In this document: one piece after another, positions 19,865-30,170 of the stretch
Numbering within the stretch: position 1 is the first letter of the stretch
Layout of the letters: every line of letters starts with the position of its first letter
Origin: Cupriavidus laharis
GTDB taxonomy: Bacteria; Pseudomonadota; Gammaproteobacteria; Burkholderiales; Burkholderiaceae
Reading direction: 5' to 3'
DNA: 64,000 nucleotides
Assembly (NCBI RefSeq): GCF_914271435.1
Contig: NZ_CAJZAI010000001.1
Coordinates: forward strand, 496,001-560,000
Position numbers and translations under genes: made by a program
Notes under the pieces: model-generated
Database searches by the model: none
Seen by the model: the letters and a program-made list of their open reading frames with translations, nothing else
What the model was told of the DNA's origin: nothing

Positions 19865-19876
19865 GCGTGGCAGAAC

Positions 19877-22252
19877 ATGGTTGAACTCGAGATCGACGGC
19901 AAGAAGGTTGAGGTTGCGGAAGGCAGCCTGGTGATGGAAGCGGCCCGCAAGCTGGGCACCTACATCCCGCACTTTTGCTACCACCGCAAACTGTCCATCG
20001 CGGCGAACTGCCGCATGTGCCTGGTCGAGGTTGAAAAGGCGCCCAAGGCGCTGCCCGCCTGCGCCACGCCTGTGACGCCTGGCATGAAGGTCTTCACCAA
20101 TTCGGAGAAGGCCGTCAAGGCGCAAAAGTCCGTGATGGAATTCCTGCTGATCAACCACCCGCTCGACTGCCCGATCTGCGATCAGGGCGGCGAATGCCAG
20201 TTGCAGGATCTGGCCGTGGGCTACGGTGCATCGGAGTCGCGCTACAAGGAAGAGAAGCGCGTGGTGTTCCACAAGAACGTGGGCCCGCTGATCTCCATGG
20301 AGGAGATGACCCGCTGCATCCACTGCACCCGCTGCGTACGCTTTGGCCAGGAAGTGGCCGGCGTGATGGAGCTGGGCATGCTGAACCGCGGCGAGCACTC
20401 GGAAATCACGACCTTCGTCGGCCAGACCGTGGATTCGGAACTGTCCGGCAACATGATCGACCTGTGCCCGGTCGGCGCGCTGACCAGCAAGCCGTTCCGC
20501 TACTCGGCCCGTACGTGGGAACTGGCACGCCGCAAGTCGGTGTCGCCGCACGATGGCCTGGGTGCCAACCTCGTCGTCCAGAGCAAGAACCAGCGCGTCA
20601 TGCGCGTGCTGCCGCTCGAGAACGAGGACATCAACGAGTGCTGGATCTCGGACAAGGACCGCTTCTCGTATGAAGGCCTGAACAGCGCCGACCGCGTGAC
20701 CCGCCCGCTGCTGAAGCAGGGCGGCCAGTGGATCGAAACCGACTGGCAGACCGCGCTCGAATATGTGGCCAACGGCCTCGCGAGCATCAAGCGCGACCAT
20801 GGCGCCGACCAGATCGCCGCGCTGGCCAGCCCGCACAGCACGCTGGAAGAGCTGTACCTGCTGGGCAAGCTGATGCGCGGCCTCGGCAGCGACAACGTCG
20901 ACTTCCGCCTGCGCCAGTCCGATTTCTCGGCCGCCCTGAAGGGCGCGCCGTGGCTTGGCATGCCAGTGGCTGACGTGTCCGCGCTGCAACGCGTGCTGGT
21001 GATCGGCTCGTCGCTGCGCAAGGATCACCCGCTGCTGGCTTCGCGCCTGCGCCAGGCTGGCAAGAAGGGCGCCCGCGTTGCCGTGCTGGGCGCCGGCGGT
21101 GAAGACCTGCTGATGCCGCTGGCCGCTCGCATCGACGTGGCGCCGTCGGGCTGGACTGCTGCGCTGGCCGGCGTTGCCCGCGCCGTGGCCACCGCCAAGG
21201 GCGTTGCTGCCCCGGCCGGCACAGAAGGTTTTGATGGCGGCGATGCTGCCCGCAAGGCCGCAGAAGCCCTGCTCTCGGGCGAGCGCCGTGCCGTGTTCCT
21301 CGGCAATGAAGCCGTGCGTCACCCGCAGTTCGCCGCGCTGCACGCGCTGGCACAGTGGATCGCCACGGAAACCGGCGCCACGCTGGGCTTCCTGACCGAG
21401 GCTGCGAACACCGTGGGCGGTTATATCGCCGGTGCACTGCCGAAGCAGGGCGGTGCCAATGCCCAGGCGATGCTGGAGTCGCCGCGCAAGGCCTACGTGC
21501 TGCTCAACACCGAACCCGAGTTCGACGCCGCCGATCCGCGCAAGGCGCTGGCGGCGCTGGCCCAGGCTGGCACGGTGGTGGTGCTGTCGCCGTTCCGTTC
21601 GGAAGCGGCCATGCAATACGCCGACGTGATCCTGCCGGTCACGCCGTTCACCGAAACCGCGGGCACCTTCGTCAACTGCGAAGGCCTGCCGCAGAGCTTC
21701 AACGGTGTGGTGCGCGCGCTCGGCGAATCGCGTCCGGCCTGGAAGGTGCTGCGCGTCCTGGGCAACCTGCTGGACGTGACCGGTTTCGACTACGACAGCG
21801 CGGAAGCCGTCCGTGCCGAAGTCCTGGCCGGTCCGGTTGCACCGCAACTGAGCAATGCCACTGACGCGCCGATCCGCGTGACTTCGGCCGCTGTCAATGG
21901 CATCGAGCGGATTGCCGACGTGCCGATCTACCATGCCGACCCGATCGTGCGCCGTGCCGAATCGCTGCAGTTGACCGCCGCGGCCCGCCGCGCGCAGCAG
22001 GTGGCGCTGTCCGCCGACCTGTTCGCCGGCCTGGGTATCCAGTCGGGAGACCCGGTCCGCGTGACGCAGGGCGAGGGTAGCGTGGTGCTGCCCGGCGTGC
22101 TGGAAAACACGCTGCCGGCCAACACCGTGCGCGTCCCGGCCGCAACGCCGGCAGCCGTCAGCCTCGGCGCCATGTTCGGCACGGTCAAGGTCGAGAAGGC
22201 CGTGGACCTGCCTGCCGGCCAGAAGGCGGCTGCAGCAGCCGGCGCGGCCTGA
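19877..22252 (+). CDS. nuoG: NADH-quinone oxidoreductase subunit G
   Basis: The 791-aa largest subunit, related to molybdopterin oxidoreductases, with several Fe-S clusters. N-terminal plant-type ferredoxin [2Fe-2S] ligands (FCYHRKLSIAANCRMC and a later Cys); His/Cys cluster region CPICDQGGECQLQD; then CIHCTRCVRFGQE and the CPVGAL Cys. The molybdopterin-like domain follows but is Ala-rich in its last third, where no cofactor is bound in complex I. The last 100 residues include a molydopterin dinucleotide-binding-like fold. It is 27 bp before nuoH. Confidence 0.96.
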   Translation: MVELEIDGKKVEVAEGSLVMEAARKLGTYIPHFCYHRKLSIAANCRMCLVEVEKAPKALPACATPVTPGMKVFTNSEKAVKAQKSVMEFLLINHPLDCPICDQGGECQLQDLAVGYGASESRYKEEKRVVFHKNVGPLISMEEMTRCIHCTRCVRFGQEVAGVMELGMLNRGEHSEITTFVGQTVDSELSGNMIDLCPVGALTSKPFRYSARTWELARRKSVSPHDGLGANLVVQSKNQRVMRVLPLENEDINECWISDKDRFSYEGLNSADRVTRPLLKQGGQWIETDWQTALEYVANGLASIKRDHGADQIAALASPHSTLEELYLLGKLMRGLGSDNVDFRLRQSDFSAALKGAPWLGMPVADVSALQRVLVIGSSLRKDHPLLASRLRQAGKKGARVAVLGAGGEDLLMPLAARIDVAPSGWTAALAGVARAVATAKGVAAPAGTEGFDGGDAARKAAEALLSGERRAVFLGNEAVRHPQFAALHALAQWIATETGATLGFLTEAANTVGGYIAGALPKQGGANAQAMLESPRKAYVLLNTEPEFDAADPRKALAALAQAGTVVVLSPFRSEAAMQYADVILPVTPFTETAGTFVNCEGLPQSFNGVVRALGESRPAWKVLRVLGNLLDVTGFDYDSAEAVRAEVLAGPVAPQLSNATDAPIRVTSAAVNGIERIADVPIYHADPIVRRAESLQLTAAARRAQQVALSADLFAGLGIQSGDPVRVTQGEGSVVLPGVLENTLPANTVRVPAATPAAVSLGAMFGTVKVEKAVDLPAGQKAAAAAGAA

Positions 22253-22279
22253 GCCATACAAGAATAGCGAGAACGCAAC

Positions 22280-23344
22280 ATGATCGACTGGATTACCTCG
22301 CAAGGCCACGCCATCTTCGGCGGCGCTTGGACGCCGCTGTGGATCCTCATCCGTGCCGTGCTTATCGTGGTGCCGCTGCTGCTGTGCGTGGCCTACCTGA
22401 TTCTGTGGGAGCGCAAGCTGATCGGCTGGATGCACGTGCGCCTGGGCCCGAACCGTGTCGGTCCGCTGGGCCTGCTGCAGCCGATTGCCGACGTGCTGAA
22501 GCTGCTGCTCAAGGAAGTCATGACGCCGACGCAAGTCAGCAAGGGCATGTACCTGATTGCCCCGCTGATGGTGCTGATGCCGGCCGTGGCCATCTGGGCG
22601 GTGATCCCGTTCCAGGCTGAAGTGGTGATGGCCGACGTCAACGCCGGCCTGCTGTACGTGATGGCGATCAGCTCGGTCGGCGTCTACGGCGTGATCCTCG
22701 CCGGCTGGGCGTCGAACTCGAAGTACGCGTTCCTGGGCGGCATGCGCGCCGCCGCGCAGATGGTGTCGTACGAAATCGCCATGGGCTTTGCCCTGGTGAC
22801 GGTGCTGATGGTGTCGGGTAGCCTGAACCTGTCCGCCATCGTCAACAGCCAGAACGCCGGCTATTTCGCTGACATGGGCATCAACATCCTGTCGTGGAAC
22901 TGGATTCCGCTGCTGCCGATGTTTGGGGTGTACTTCATCTCCGGCGTGGCCGAAACCAACCGCCACCCGTTCGACGTGGTCGAAGGCGAATCGGAAATCG
23001 TGGCCGGCCACATGATCGAATACTCGGGCATGGGCTTCGCACTGTTCTTCCTGGCCGAGTACATCAACATGATCGTCATCTCGACGATGACCGCGCTGAT
23101 GTTCCTGGGTGGCTGGGCGCCTCCGTTCTCGAGCTTCGTGACGAACGCGATCCCCGGCTTTTTCTGGCTGCTGATCAAGGTATTCCTGCTGCTGTCGGTC
23201 TTTATCTGGATTCGCGCTTCGTTCCCACGCTACCGCTATGACCAGATCATGCGCCTGGGCTGGAAGGTGTTCATTCCTTTGACCGTGGGCTGGCTGATCA
23301 TCGTGGCGATCTGGATCAAGTCGCCTTGGAATATCTGGCACTGA
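22280..23344 (+). CDS. nuoH: NADH-quinone oxidoreductase subunit H
   Basis: A 354-aa membrane subunit (ND1 family) with about eight or nine helices that joins the peripheral and membrane arms and forms the quinone entry channel. Conserved cytoplasmic loops are present: [19 protein letters not shown] and the acidic [15 protein letters not shown] segment. It is 27 bp after nuoG. The nuoI gene follows after 68 bp. Confidence 0.97.
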   Translation: MIDWITSQGHAIFGGAWTPLWILIRAVLIVVPLLLCVAYLILWERKLIGWMHVRLGPNRVGPLGLLQPIADVLKLLLKEVMTPTQVSKGMYLIAPLMVLMPAVAIWAVIPFQAEVVMADVNAGLLYVMAISSVGVYGVILAGWASNSKYAFLGGMRAAAQMVSYEIAMGFALVTVLMVSGSLNLSAIVNSQNAGYFADMGINILSWNWIPLLPMFGVYFISGVAETNRHPFDVVEGESEIVAGHMIEYSGMGFALFFLAEYINMIVISTMTALMFLGGWAPPFSSFVTNAIPGFFWLLIKVFLLLSVFIWIRASFPRYRYDQIMRLGWKVFIPLTVGWLIIVAIWIKSPWNIWH

Positions 23345-23412
23345 ACGGCCAAGCGAGGCGCAGGCTGCAACGCTGCGGCGCGCGTCTCGGGAAATACTAG
23401 GAAGCAATCGTC

Positions 23413-23904
23413 ATGCTGCTCGCCATCAAGGACTTCTTCAACAGCCTGCTCCTGAAGGAACTCTTCAAGGGTATGGCCCTGACCGGCCGCTATCTCTTCG
23501 CGCGCAAGGTCACCGTCCAGTTCCCGGAAGAGAAAACGCCTATCTCGCCGCGTTTCCGTGGCCTGCACGCGCTGCGCCGCTACCCGAACGGCGAAGAGCG
23601 CTGCATCGCCTGCAAGCTGTGCGAGGCCGTGTGCCCGGCGCTGGCCATCACGATCGAGTCGGACGTGCGTGCCGACGGCACCCGCCGCACCACGCGCTAT
23701 GACATCGACCTGACCAAGTGCATTTTCTGCGGCTTCTGCGAAGAGGCCTGCCCGGTCGACGCCGTCGTCGAGACTCCGATCCTGGAATACCACGGCGAGA
23801 AGCGCGGCGATCTGTACTTCACCAAGGACATGCTGCTGGCAGTGGGCGACCGCTACGAGCCGCAGATCGCCGCGGCGAAGGCCGCGGACGCGAAGTACCG
23901 CTGA
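23413..23904 (+). CDS. nuoI: NADH-quinone oxidoreductase subunit I
   Basis: A 163-aa peripheral subunit with two [4Fe-4S] clusters (N6a and N6b) that pass electrons towards NuoB. The two ferredoxin motifs [12 protein letters not shown] and [12 protein letters not shown] are intact. An amphipathic N-terminal helix precedes them. A 142-bp gap to nuoJ includes a short CCGGC-gta-GCCGG hairpin near 23917-23929. Confidence 0.97.
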   Translation: MLLAIKDFFNSLLLKELFKGMALTGRYLFARKVTVQFPEEKTPISPRFRGLHALRRYPNGEERCIACKLCEAVCPALAITIESDVRADGTRRTTRYDIDLTKCIFCGFCEEACPVDAVVETPILEYHGEKRGDLYFTKDMLLAVGDRYEPQIAAAKAADAKYR

Positions 23905-24046
23905 TATCCGTTGGTGCCGGCGTAGCCGGTGCTGCAAGTGAATTTGAATCGGGCCTCGCAAGGGGCCAATGGAAGGATGCCGCAGGCGCGGACCACCCGG
24001 AAGGGAAGGGCTGTGCCAAAGGCCAAGAGAGGATCCGACACGGACC

Positions 24047-24691
24047 ATGGAACTCACGACCACCATCTTCTACGTCTTTGCGCTGGTGCTGGTGCTCTCC
24101 GCACTGAAGGTCATCACCGCGAAGAATCCGGTGCACTCCGCACTGTTCCTCGTACTGTCGTTCTTCACGGCTGCGGCGATCTGGTTGCTGCTCAAGGCGG
24201 AATTCCTCGCCATCCTGCTGGTGCTGGTGTATGTCGGCGCGGTGATGGTGCTGTTCCTGTTCGTGGTGATGATGATCGATATCGACATCGAGCACCTGCG
24301 CCGGGACTTCTGGACCTACGTGCCGCTTGCTTCGGTGGTCGGCGCGCTGATCATCGCCGAGATGGCCGTCGTGCTGGTGCGCAACTTCATCGGCACGACT
24401 GCGCCGGTGGTGGCTGCCGGTTCGCAGGAGCCGGGTTACTCGAATACCGGCGCGCTCGGCAAGCTGATCTACAACGACTATATCTACGCCTTCGAAGTCG
24501 CCGGCATCATCCTGCTGGTGGCGATCATTGCGGCTACGGCGCTGACCCTGCGCCGCCGCAAGGACGTCAAGGGCCAGGATATCCCGTCGCAGCTGCGTAC
24601 CCGTCGCGATGACCGCGTGCGCCTGGTGGCCATGGCGGCGGAAAGCCCTACCGCCCAGGCCGACGCCGCGGCTACTGCCAACAAGAACTAA
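24047..24691 (+). CDS. nuoJ: NADH-quinone oxidoreductase subunit J
   Basis: A 214-aa membrane subunit (ND6 family) with five helices, including the [15 protein letters not shown] helix that carries the pi-bulge involved in coupling. The C terminus is a hydrophilic, Ala-rich tail. The start at 24047 is the family N terminus [13 protein letters not shown]; the frame is open upstream to 23969 but that stretch is Arg/Gly-rich and not family-like. nuoK starts 17 bp later. Confidence 0.95.
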   Translation: MELTTTIFYVFALVLVLSALKVITAKNPVHSALFLVLSFFTAAAIWLLLKAEFLAILLVLVYVGAVMVLFLFVVMMIDIDIEHLRRDFWTYVPLASVVGALIIAEMAVVLVRNFIGTTAPVVAAGSQEPGYSNTGALGKLIYNDYIYAFEVAGIILLVAIIAATALTLRRRKDVKGQDIPSQLRTRRDDRVRLVAMAAESPTAQADAAATANKN

Positions 24692-24708
24692 AGCCACGGA
24701 GAAACGCT

Positions 24709-25014
24709 GTGCTCTCTCTCGCCCATTTCCTCGTGCTCGGTGCGATCCTGTTCGCGATCAGCATCGTCGGTATTTTCCTGAACCGCAAGAACGTGATCGT
24801 GCTGCTGATGGCGATCGAACTCATGCTGCTTGCGGTCAATATGAACTTCGTCGCCTTCTCGCACTACATGGGCGACCTGGCCGGACAGGTTTTCGTTTTC
24901 TTCATCCTCACGGTGGCCGCAGCCGAGTCGGCAATCGGTCTGGCAATCCTGGTCGTGCTGTTCCGCAATCTGGACACGATCAACGTGGACGACATGGATA
25001 CCCTGAAGTACTGA
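24709..25014 (+). CDS. nuoK: NADH-quinone oxidoreductase subunit K
   Basis: A 101-aa membrane subunit (ND4L family) with three helices. The two conserved membrane Glu residues are visible in the second and third helices (LMAIELMLL and [10 protein letters not shown]). The start codon is GTG at 24709, preceded by GGAG at 24699-24702. It is followed by a 61-bp gap to nuoL. Confidence 0.96.
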   Translation: MLSLAHFLVLGAILFAISIVGIFLNRKNVIVLLMAIELMLLAVNMNFVAFSHYMGDLAGQVFVFFILTVAAAESAIGLAILVVLFRNLDTINVDDMDTLKY

Positions 25015-25075
25015 TCCATGACGTCCTGCGCAATGAACCAAGACTGCTCACCGCTCGCACACCAATAAGCGTCCT

Positions 25076-27163
25076 ATGGCAACCACGCTCAACCCCAACC
25101 TGCTGCTCGCGATTGCGCTGGCGCCGCTAGTCGGCTCAGCCATCGCCGGCCTGTTCGGCACCAAGTTCTTTGGCCTGTTTTCCTCGGAGTCGCGCGGCGG
25201 CCGGATCGTGGCCCACACCGCGACGATTCTCGGCGTGGCCATTTCCTTCGGGCTGTCGGTGATGGTGCTGCTCGACGTGATGAACGGCGCGAGCTACAAC
25301 GGCACCGTGTACGAGTGGATGGCCATCGGCGACCTGAAGATGGAGGTCGGCTTCCTGGTCGACTCGCTGACCGCGATGATGATGGTCGTGGTGACCTTCG
25401 TCTCGCTGATGGTGCACATCTACACCGTCGGCTATATGGAAGGGGACCCCGGCTACAACCGCTTCTTCTCGTACATCTCGCTCTTCACCTTCTCGATGCT
25501 GATGCTGGTGATGAGCAACAACTTCCTGCAGCTGTTCTTCGGCTGGGAAGCGGTGGGCCTGGTGTCGTACCTGCTGATCGGCTTCTGGTACACCCGCCCG
25601 ACCGCGATCTTCGCGAACCTGAAGGCCTTTCTGGTGAACCGCGTCGGTGACTTCGGCTTCATCCTGGGCATCGGCCTGCTGCTGGCCTACAGCGGTAGCA
25701 TGAACTATACGGACGTGTTCGCCGCCCGCGAGAAGCTGGCGACGGTGATCTTCCCGGGCACCGACTGGATGATGCTGACGGTTGCCTGCATCTGCCTGTT
25801 CATTGGTGCCATGGGCAAGTCCGCCCAGTTCCCGCTGCACGTCTGGCTGCCCGACTCGATGGAAGGCCCGACCCCGATTTCCGCGCTGATCCACGCCGCC
25901 ACCATGGTGACGGCCGGCATCTTCATGGTCAGCCGCATGTCGCCGCTGTTCGAGCTGTCGGACACGGCGCTGTCGTTCGTGCTGGTGATCGGCGCGATTA
26001 CCGCGCTGTTCATGGGCTTCCTCGGCATTATCCAGAACGACATCAAGCGCGTGGTCGCGTACTCGACGCTGTCGCAGCTCGGCTACATGACCGTGGCGCT
26101 GGGCGCTTCGGCTTATTCGGTGGCCGTGTTCCACCTGATGACGCACGCGTTCTTCAAGGCACTGCTGTTCCTCGGTGCGGGCTCGGTCATCATCGGCATG
26201 CACCACGACCAGGACATCCGCAACATGGGCGGCCTGCGCAAGTACATGCCGATCACCTGGATCACTTCGCTGGTCGGTTCGCTGGCGCTGATCGGCACGC
26301 CGTTCTTCGCGGGCTTCTACTCCAAGGACTCGATCATCGAGGCCGTGGCGGAGTCCCACATCGCCGGTTCGGGCTTTGCCTACTTCGCCGTGCTGGCCGG
26401 CGTGTTCGTGACCGCGTTCTACTCGTTCCGCATGTACTTCCTGGTCTTCCATGGCAAGGAGCGCTGGGGCCAGAACCATGCTCACCATGGCCACGAAGGC
26501 GACCACGAGGACGAGGAGGTCTCGCATGACCACCACCATGGCCTGGCTGCCGGCGAAAAGCCGCACGAGTCGCCGTGGGTCGTGACGCTGCCCCTGGTGC
26601 TGCTGGCCATTCCGTCGGTCATCATCGGTGCCATCGCCATCGAGCCGATGCTGTTCGGCGAGTTCTTCAAGCACGGCGTGGCGTTCAAGGACGTGATCTT
26701 CGTCGGCGAGAACCACCACGCCATGAAGGAGCTGGAAGAAGCCTTCCACGGCTGGGTGCCGATGGCGATCCATTCGCTGACCACCCCGGTCCTGTGGCTG
26801 GCCATTGCCGGTGTCGTGCTGTCGTGGTTCTTCTACATGAAGCGCCCGGATATTCCCGAGGCGATCAAGAACCGCTTCTCGGGCTTGTACACGCTGCTCG
26901 ACAACAAGTACTACATGGACGCCATCAACCAGGCCGTGTTCGCACGCGGTGCCCGCCTGCTGGGTACCGGCCTGTGGAAGGGTGGCGACCAGAGCTTCAT
27001 CGACGGCCTGTTCGTCAATGGTTCGGCGCGCGTGGTGGCTTCGTTTGCCGCTGCCAGCCGCTACCTGCAATCGGGCTACATCTACCACTACGCATTCGCG
27101 ATGATCGTGGGCATGCTGGTGCTGCTGACGCTCACCATCTCGGGCGTGATCGGCACCAAGTGA
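25076..27163 (+). CDS. nuoL: NADH-quinone oxidoreductase subunit L
   Basis: The 695-aa distal antiporter-like subunit (ND5 family), with about 16 helices and the long lateral helix at the C terminus. The conserved proton path includes the FGWEAVGLVSYLLIGFW helix with its Glu, the Lys in GKSAQFPLHVWLP, and the HAATMV segment. A strongly His/Asp/Glu-rich hydrophilic insertion (about residues 467-488, with a DHHHG end) lies in the region before the last antiporter helices; E. coli NuoL lacks it. nuoM begins 27 bp later. Confidence 0.97.
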   Translation: MATTLNPNLLLAIALAPLVGSAIAGLFGTKFFGLFSSESRGGRIVAHTATILGVAISFGLSVMVLLDVMNGASYNGTVYEWMAIGDLKMEVGFLVDSLTAMMMVVVTFVSLMVHIYTVGYMEGDPGYNRFFSYISLFTFSMLMLVMSNNFLQLFFGWEAVGLVSYLLIGFWYTRPTAIFANLKAFLVNRVGDFGFILGIGLLLAYSGSMNYTDVFAAREKLATVIFPGTDWMMLTVACICLFIGAMGKSAQFPLHVWLPDSMEGPTPISALIHAATMVTAGIFMVSRMSPLFELSDTALSFVLVIGAITALFMGFLGIIQNDIKRVVAYSTLSQLGYMTVALGASAYSVAVFHLMTHAFFKALLFLGAGSVIIGMHHDQDIRNMGGLRKYMPITWITSLVGSLALIGTPFFAGFYSKDSIIEAVAESHIAGSGFAYFAVLAGVFVTAFYSFRMYFLVFHGKERWGQNHAHHGHEGDHEDEEVSHDHHHGLAAGEKPHESPWVVTLPLVLLAIPSVIIGAIAIEPMLFGEFFKHGVAFKDVIFVGENHHAMKELEEAFHGWVPMAIHSLTTPVLWLAIAGVVLSWFFYMKRPDIPEAIKNRFSGLYTLLDNKYYMDAINQAVFARGARLLGTGLWKGGDQSFIDGLFVNGSARVVASFAAASRYLQSGYIYHYAFAMIVGMLVLLTLTISGVIGTK

Positions 27164-27190
27164 TAGGCACCGAGTAAGGAAAACAAAGAA

Positions 27191-28657
27191 ATGGTTCTGT
27201 CTTTCGCAATCTGGCTGCCTATCTTCTTCGGCTTGCTGGTACTGGCCTCCGGCTCGGACCGCAGTGCCTGCTACGTGCGGTGGATGTCGCTGTTCGGCTC
27301 GATCGTCAGCTTCATCGTCACGCTGCCGCTGGTATTCCACTTCGACAAGTCCACAGCCGCGATGCAGTTCGTGGAGAAGTCGACCTGGATCGAACGCTTC
27401 AACATCCAGTACTACCTGGGCGTTGACGGCATTTCGATGTGGTTCGTCGTGCTGACGGCCTTCATCACCGTGATCGTCGTGATCTCGGCCTGGGAAGTGA
27501 TCACCGAGCGCGTGGCCGAGTACATGGCCTCGTTCCTGATCCTGTCGGGCCTGATGGTCGGCGTGTTCGCAGCACTCGATGGCGTGCTGTTCTACACGTT
27601 CTTTGAGGCGACCCTGATCCCGATGTACATCATCATCGGCGTGTGGGGCGGCCCGAACCGTGTCTACGCAGCCTTCAAATTCTTCCTGTACACGCTGCTG
27701 GGCTCGCTGCTGACCCTGATCGCGCTGCTGTACCTGTACAACAAGACCGGTACCTTCGAGATCCTGCAGTGGCATCAGGCCAAGCTGTCGATGAACGAGC
27801 AGATCGCGCTGTTCATTGCCTTCCTCATGGCTTTCGCGGTCAAGGTCCCGATGTGGCCGGTGCACACCTGGCTGCCCGACGCCCACGTGGAAGCACCAAC
27901 CGGCGGTTCCGTGGTGCTGGCCGCGATCATGCTGAAGCTGGGTGCCTACGGTTTCCTGCGGTTCTCGCTGCCGATCGCGCCTGATGCAAGCCACTCGCTG
28001 GCCGGGTTCATCATAACGATCTCGCTGATCGCCGTGATCTACATCGGCCTGGTGGCGATGGTGCAGGCCGACATGAAGAAGCTGGTGGCGTATTCGTCGA
28101 TCGCGCACATGGGCTTCGTGACGCTCGGTTTCTTCATCTTCAGTGAAATCGGCGTCGAGGGCGGCATCGTGCAGATGATCTCTCACGGCTTCATCTCGGG
28201 CGCGATGTTCCTGTGCATCGGCGTGCTGTACGACCGCGTGCATTCGCGCCAGATCGCCGACTACGGCGGCGTGGTGAACACCATGCCGAAGTTCGCCGCG
28301 CTGTCTGTGTTTTTTGCGATGGCCAACTGCGGCCTGCCGGCTACCTCCGGTTTCGTCGGCGAGTTCATGGTGATCCTGGGCTCGGTGGAATACAACTTCT
28401 GGATCGGCCTGCTCGCGGCCACCGCCCTGATCCTCGGCGCAGCCTATTCGCTGTGGATGGTCAAGCGCGTGATCTTCGGCGATATCGTGCACCAGCACGT
28501 CCGCGAACTGGTGGACCTGAACAAGCGCGAATTCGTGATGCTGGGCCTGCTCGCCATCATGACGCTGTACATGGGCCTGCACCCGAAGCCCTTCACCGAC
28601 GTGATGCACGCCTCGGTGGTCAACCTGCTGTCCCACGTGGCGCAGTCCAAGCTGTAA
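27191..28657 (+). CDS. nuoM: NADH-quinone oxidoreductase subunit M
   Basis: A 488-aa antiporter-like membrane subunit (ND4 family) with 14 helices. The conserved Glu of the FFEATLIPMYIIIG helix and the Lys of AVKVPMWPVHTWLPDAHVEAP are present, followed by the SIAHMGFV broken-helix motif. It pumps protons in tandem with NuoL and NuoN. It is 27 bp after nuoL and 18 bp before nuoN, preceded by an AAGGAAA ribosome site. Confidence 0.97.
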   Translation: MVLSFAIWLPIFFGLLVLASGSDRSACYVRWMSLFGSIVSFIVTLPLVFHFDKSTAAMQFVEKSTWIERFNIQYYLGVDGISMWFVVLTAFITVIVVISAWEVITERVAEYMASFLILSGLMVGVFAALDGVLFYTFFEATLIPMYIIIGVWGGPNRVYAAFKFFLYTLLGSLLTLIALLYLYNKTGTFEILQWHQAKLSMNEQIALFIAFLMAFAVKVPMWPVHTWLPDAHVEAPTGGSVVLAAIMLKLGAYGFLRFSLPIAPDASHSLAGFIITISLIAVIYIGLVAMVQADMKKLVAYSSIAHMGFVTLGFFIFSEIGVEGGIVQMISHGFISGAMFLCIGVLYDRVHSRQIADYGGVVNTMPKFAALSVFFAMANCGLPATSGFVGEFMVILGSVEYNFWIGLLAATALILGAAYSLWMVKRVIFGDIVHQHVRELVDLNKREFVMLGLLAIMTLYMGLHPKPFTDVMHASVVNLLSHVAQSKL

Positions 28658-28675
28658 TCGGGGAGAGATAACACT

Positions 28676-30151
28676 ATGCAACCGTCCTCGACTCTCGCCC
28701 CTGTGGCGCCGATTATTTTCCTGGCGATCGCGATCGCCGCGGTCAACTGGATCGACCTTGCCCGGGGCAAGGGCAAGCAAAGCGTCGCCTACCCGCTGTC
28801 GCTGCTGTTCACGCTGGTGCTGACCGTCTGGTTCGGCATCAATGCGTCGACCGGCGAGACGCACTACGCCTTTGCCAACCTGGTCGTGATCGACCCGCTG
28901 GCCAACGTGCTGTCGGCGTTCTGTTCGGCTGGCCTGTTCCTGACGCTGGTCTATACCCGCAACTATCTGGCTGACCGCGACATGTTTGCCGGCGAGTTCT
29001 ACCAACTGGCGCTGTTCGCGCTGGGAGGCCAGATCGTCATGATCACCGGCAACAACTTCCTGACCCTTTACCTGGGCCTGGAGTTGCTGTCGCTGTCGTC
29101 GTACGCGCTGGTGGCGCTGCGCCGCGAATCGCGCGTGACGTCGGAATCGGCCATGAAGTATTTCGTGCTGGGCGCGCTGGCTTCCGGCTTCCTGCTGTAC
29201 GGCATTTCGATGATGTACGGCGCGACGGGTTCGCTGAACCTGGGCGAAGTGTTCCGCGTGGTCGAATCGGGCCGCGTCAACACGACCATGCTGGCCTTCG
29301 GCGTGGTGTTCATCGTTGCCGGGCTGTCGTTCAAGCTGGGGGCCGCGCCGTTCCACATGTGGATCCCGGACATCTATGAAGGCTCGCCGACCGCGGTGAC
29401 GCTGCTGATTGCCGGCGGCCCGAAGGTGGCGGCATTCGCGCTGATCGTGCGCGTGCTGGTGGAAGGCCTGCTGCCGCTGGCCGCCGACTGGCAGACGATG
29501 CTGGTGCTGCTGGCCATCCTGTCGCTGGCGATCGGCAACCTGACCGCCATCGTGCAGACCAACCTGAAGCGGATGCTGGCGTATTCGACCATCTCGCACA
29601 TGGGCTTCGTCCTGCTGGGCATGCTCTCCGGCGTAGTGGCCAACAAGGCGGATGGCGCCGCCAACGCGTACAGCGCGTCGATGTTCTACTCTGTCACCTA
29701 CCTTCTGACCACGCTTGGCACCTTTGGCCTGATCCTGCTGCGCACCAACAAGGGCTTCGAAGCAGAGACGCTGGAAGACCTGAAGGGCATGTCGCGCCGC
29801 AACCCGTGGTTCGCTTTCCTGATGCTGGTGATGATGTTCTCGCTGGCCGGCATTCCGCCGACGGTGGGCTTCTATGCCAAGCTGTCGGTGCTGGAAGCCG
29901 TGGTGAAGGCCGGTATGAGCTGGCTTGCCGTGGTGGCGGTGATGTTCTCGCTGATCGGCGCGTTCTACTACCTGCGCGTGGTCAAGCTGATGTACTTCGA
30001 TGCACCGGCTGGCGAAGAGCCGCTGGAGGCAACCACCGGCCTGCGTTCGATGCTGAGCCTGAACGGCGCGGTGGTGATCCTGCTGGGTATTTTCCCGGCG
30101 GCGCTGATGAACCTGTGCTACCAGGCCATCCGCGCAACGCTCGCCTCGTGA
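28676..30151 (+). CDS. nuoN: NADH-quinone oxidoreductase subunit N
   Basis: A 491-aa antiporter-like membrane subunit (ND2 family) with 14 helices, the innermost of the three pumps. Conserved segments include YLGLELLSLSSYALVALRR, the Lys-bearing FKLGAAPFHMWIPDIYEG and STISHMGFVLLG. It is the last nuo gene. The DUF2818 gene begins 19 bp after it and is likely co-transcribed. Confidence 0.97.
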   Translation: MQPSSTLAPVAPIIFLAIAIAAVNWIDLARGKGKQSVAYPLSLLFTLVLTVWFGINASTGETHYAFANLVVIDPLANVLSAFCSAGLFLTLVYTRNYLADRDMFAGEFYQLALFALGGQIVMITGNNFLTLYLGLELLSLSSYALVALRRESRVTSESAMKYFVLGALASGFLLYGISMMYGATGSLNLGEVFRVVESGRVNTTMLAFGVVFIVAGLSFKLGAAPFHMWIPDIYEGSPTAVTLLIAGGPKVAAFALIVRVLVEGLLPLAADWQTMLVLLAILSLAIGNLTAIVQTNLKRMLAYSTISHMGFVLLGMLSGVVANKADGAANAYSASMFYSVTYLLTTLGTFGLILLRTNKGFEAETLEDLKGMSRRNPWFAFLMLVMMFSLAGIPPTVGFYAKLSVLEAVVKAGMSWLAVVAVMFSLIGAFYYLRVVKLMYFDAPAGEEPLEATTGLRSMLSLNGAVVILLGIFPAALMNLCYQAIRATLAS

Positions 30152-30170
30152 TCGTTCGAGGCAGCAAGAC

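Noticed and set aside
18497-23407. Minus-strand open frame of 1636 codons across nuoE-nuoH
   Set aside because: It lies wholly opposite well-supported nuo genes. High GC at third codon positions removes stop codons from the antisense frame; the product is low-complexity and rich in His, Arg and Gln with no family features.
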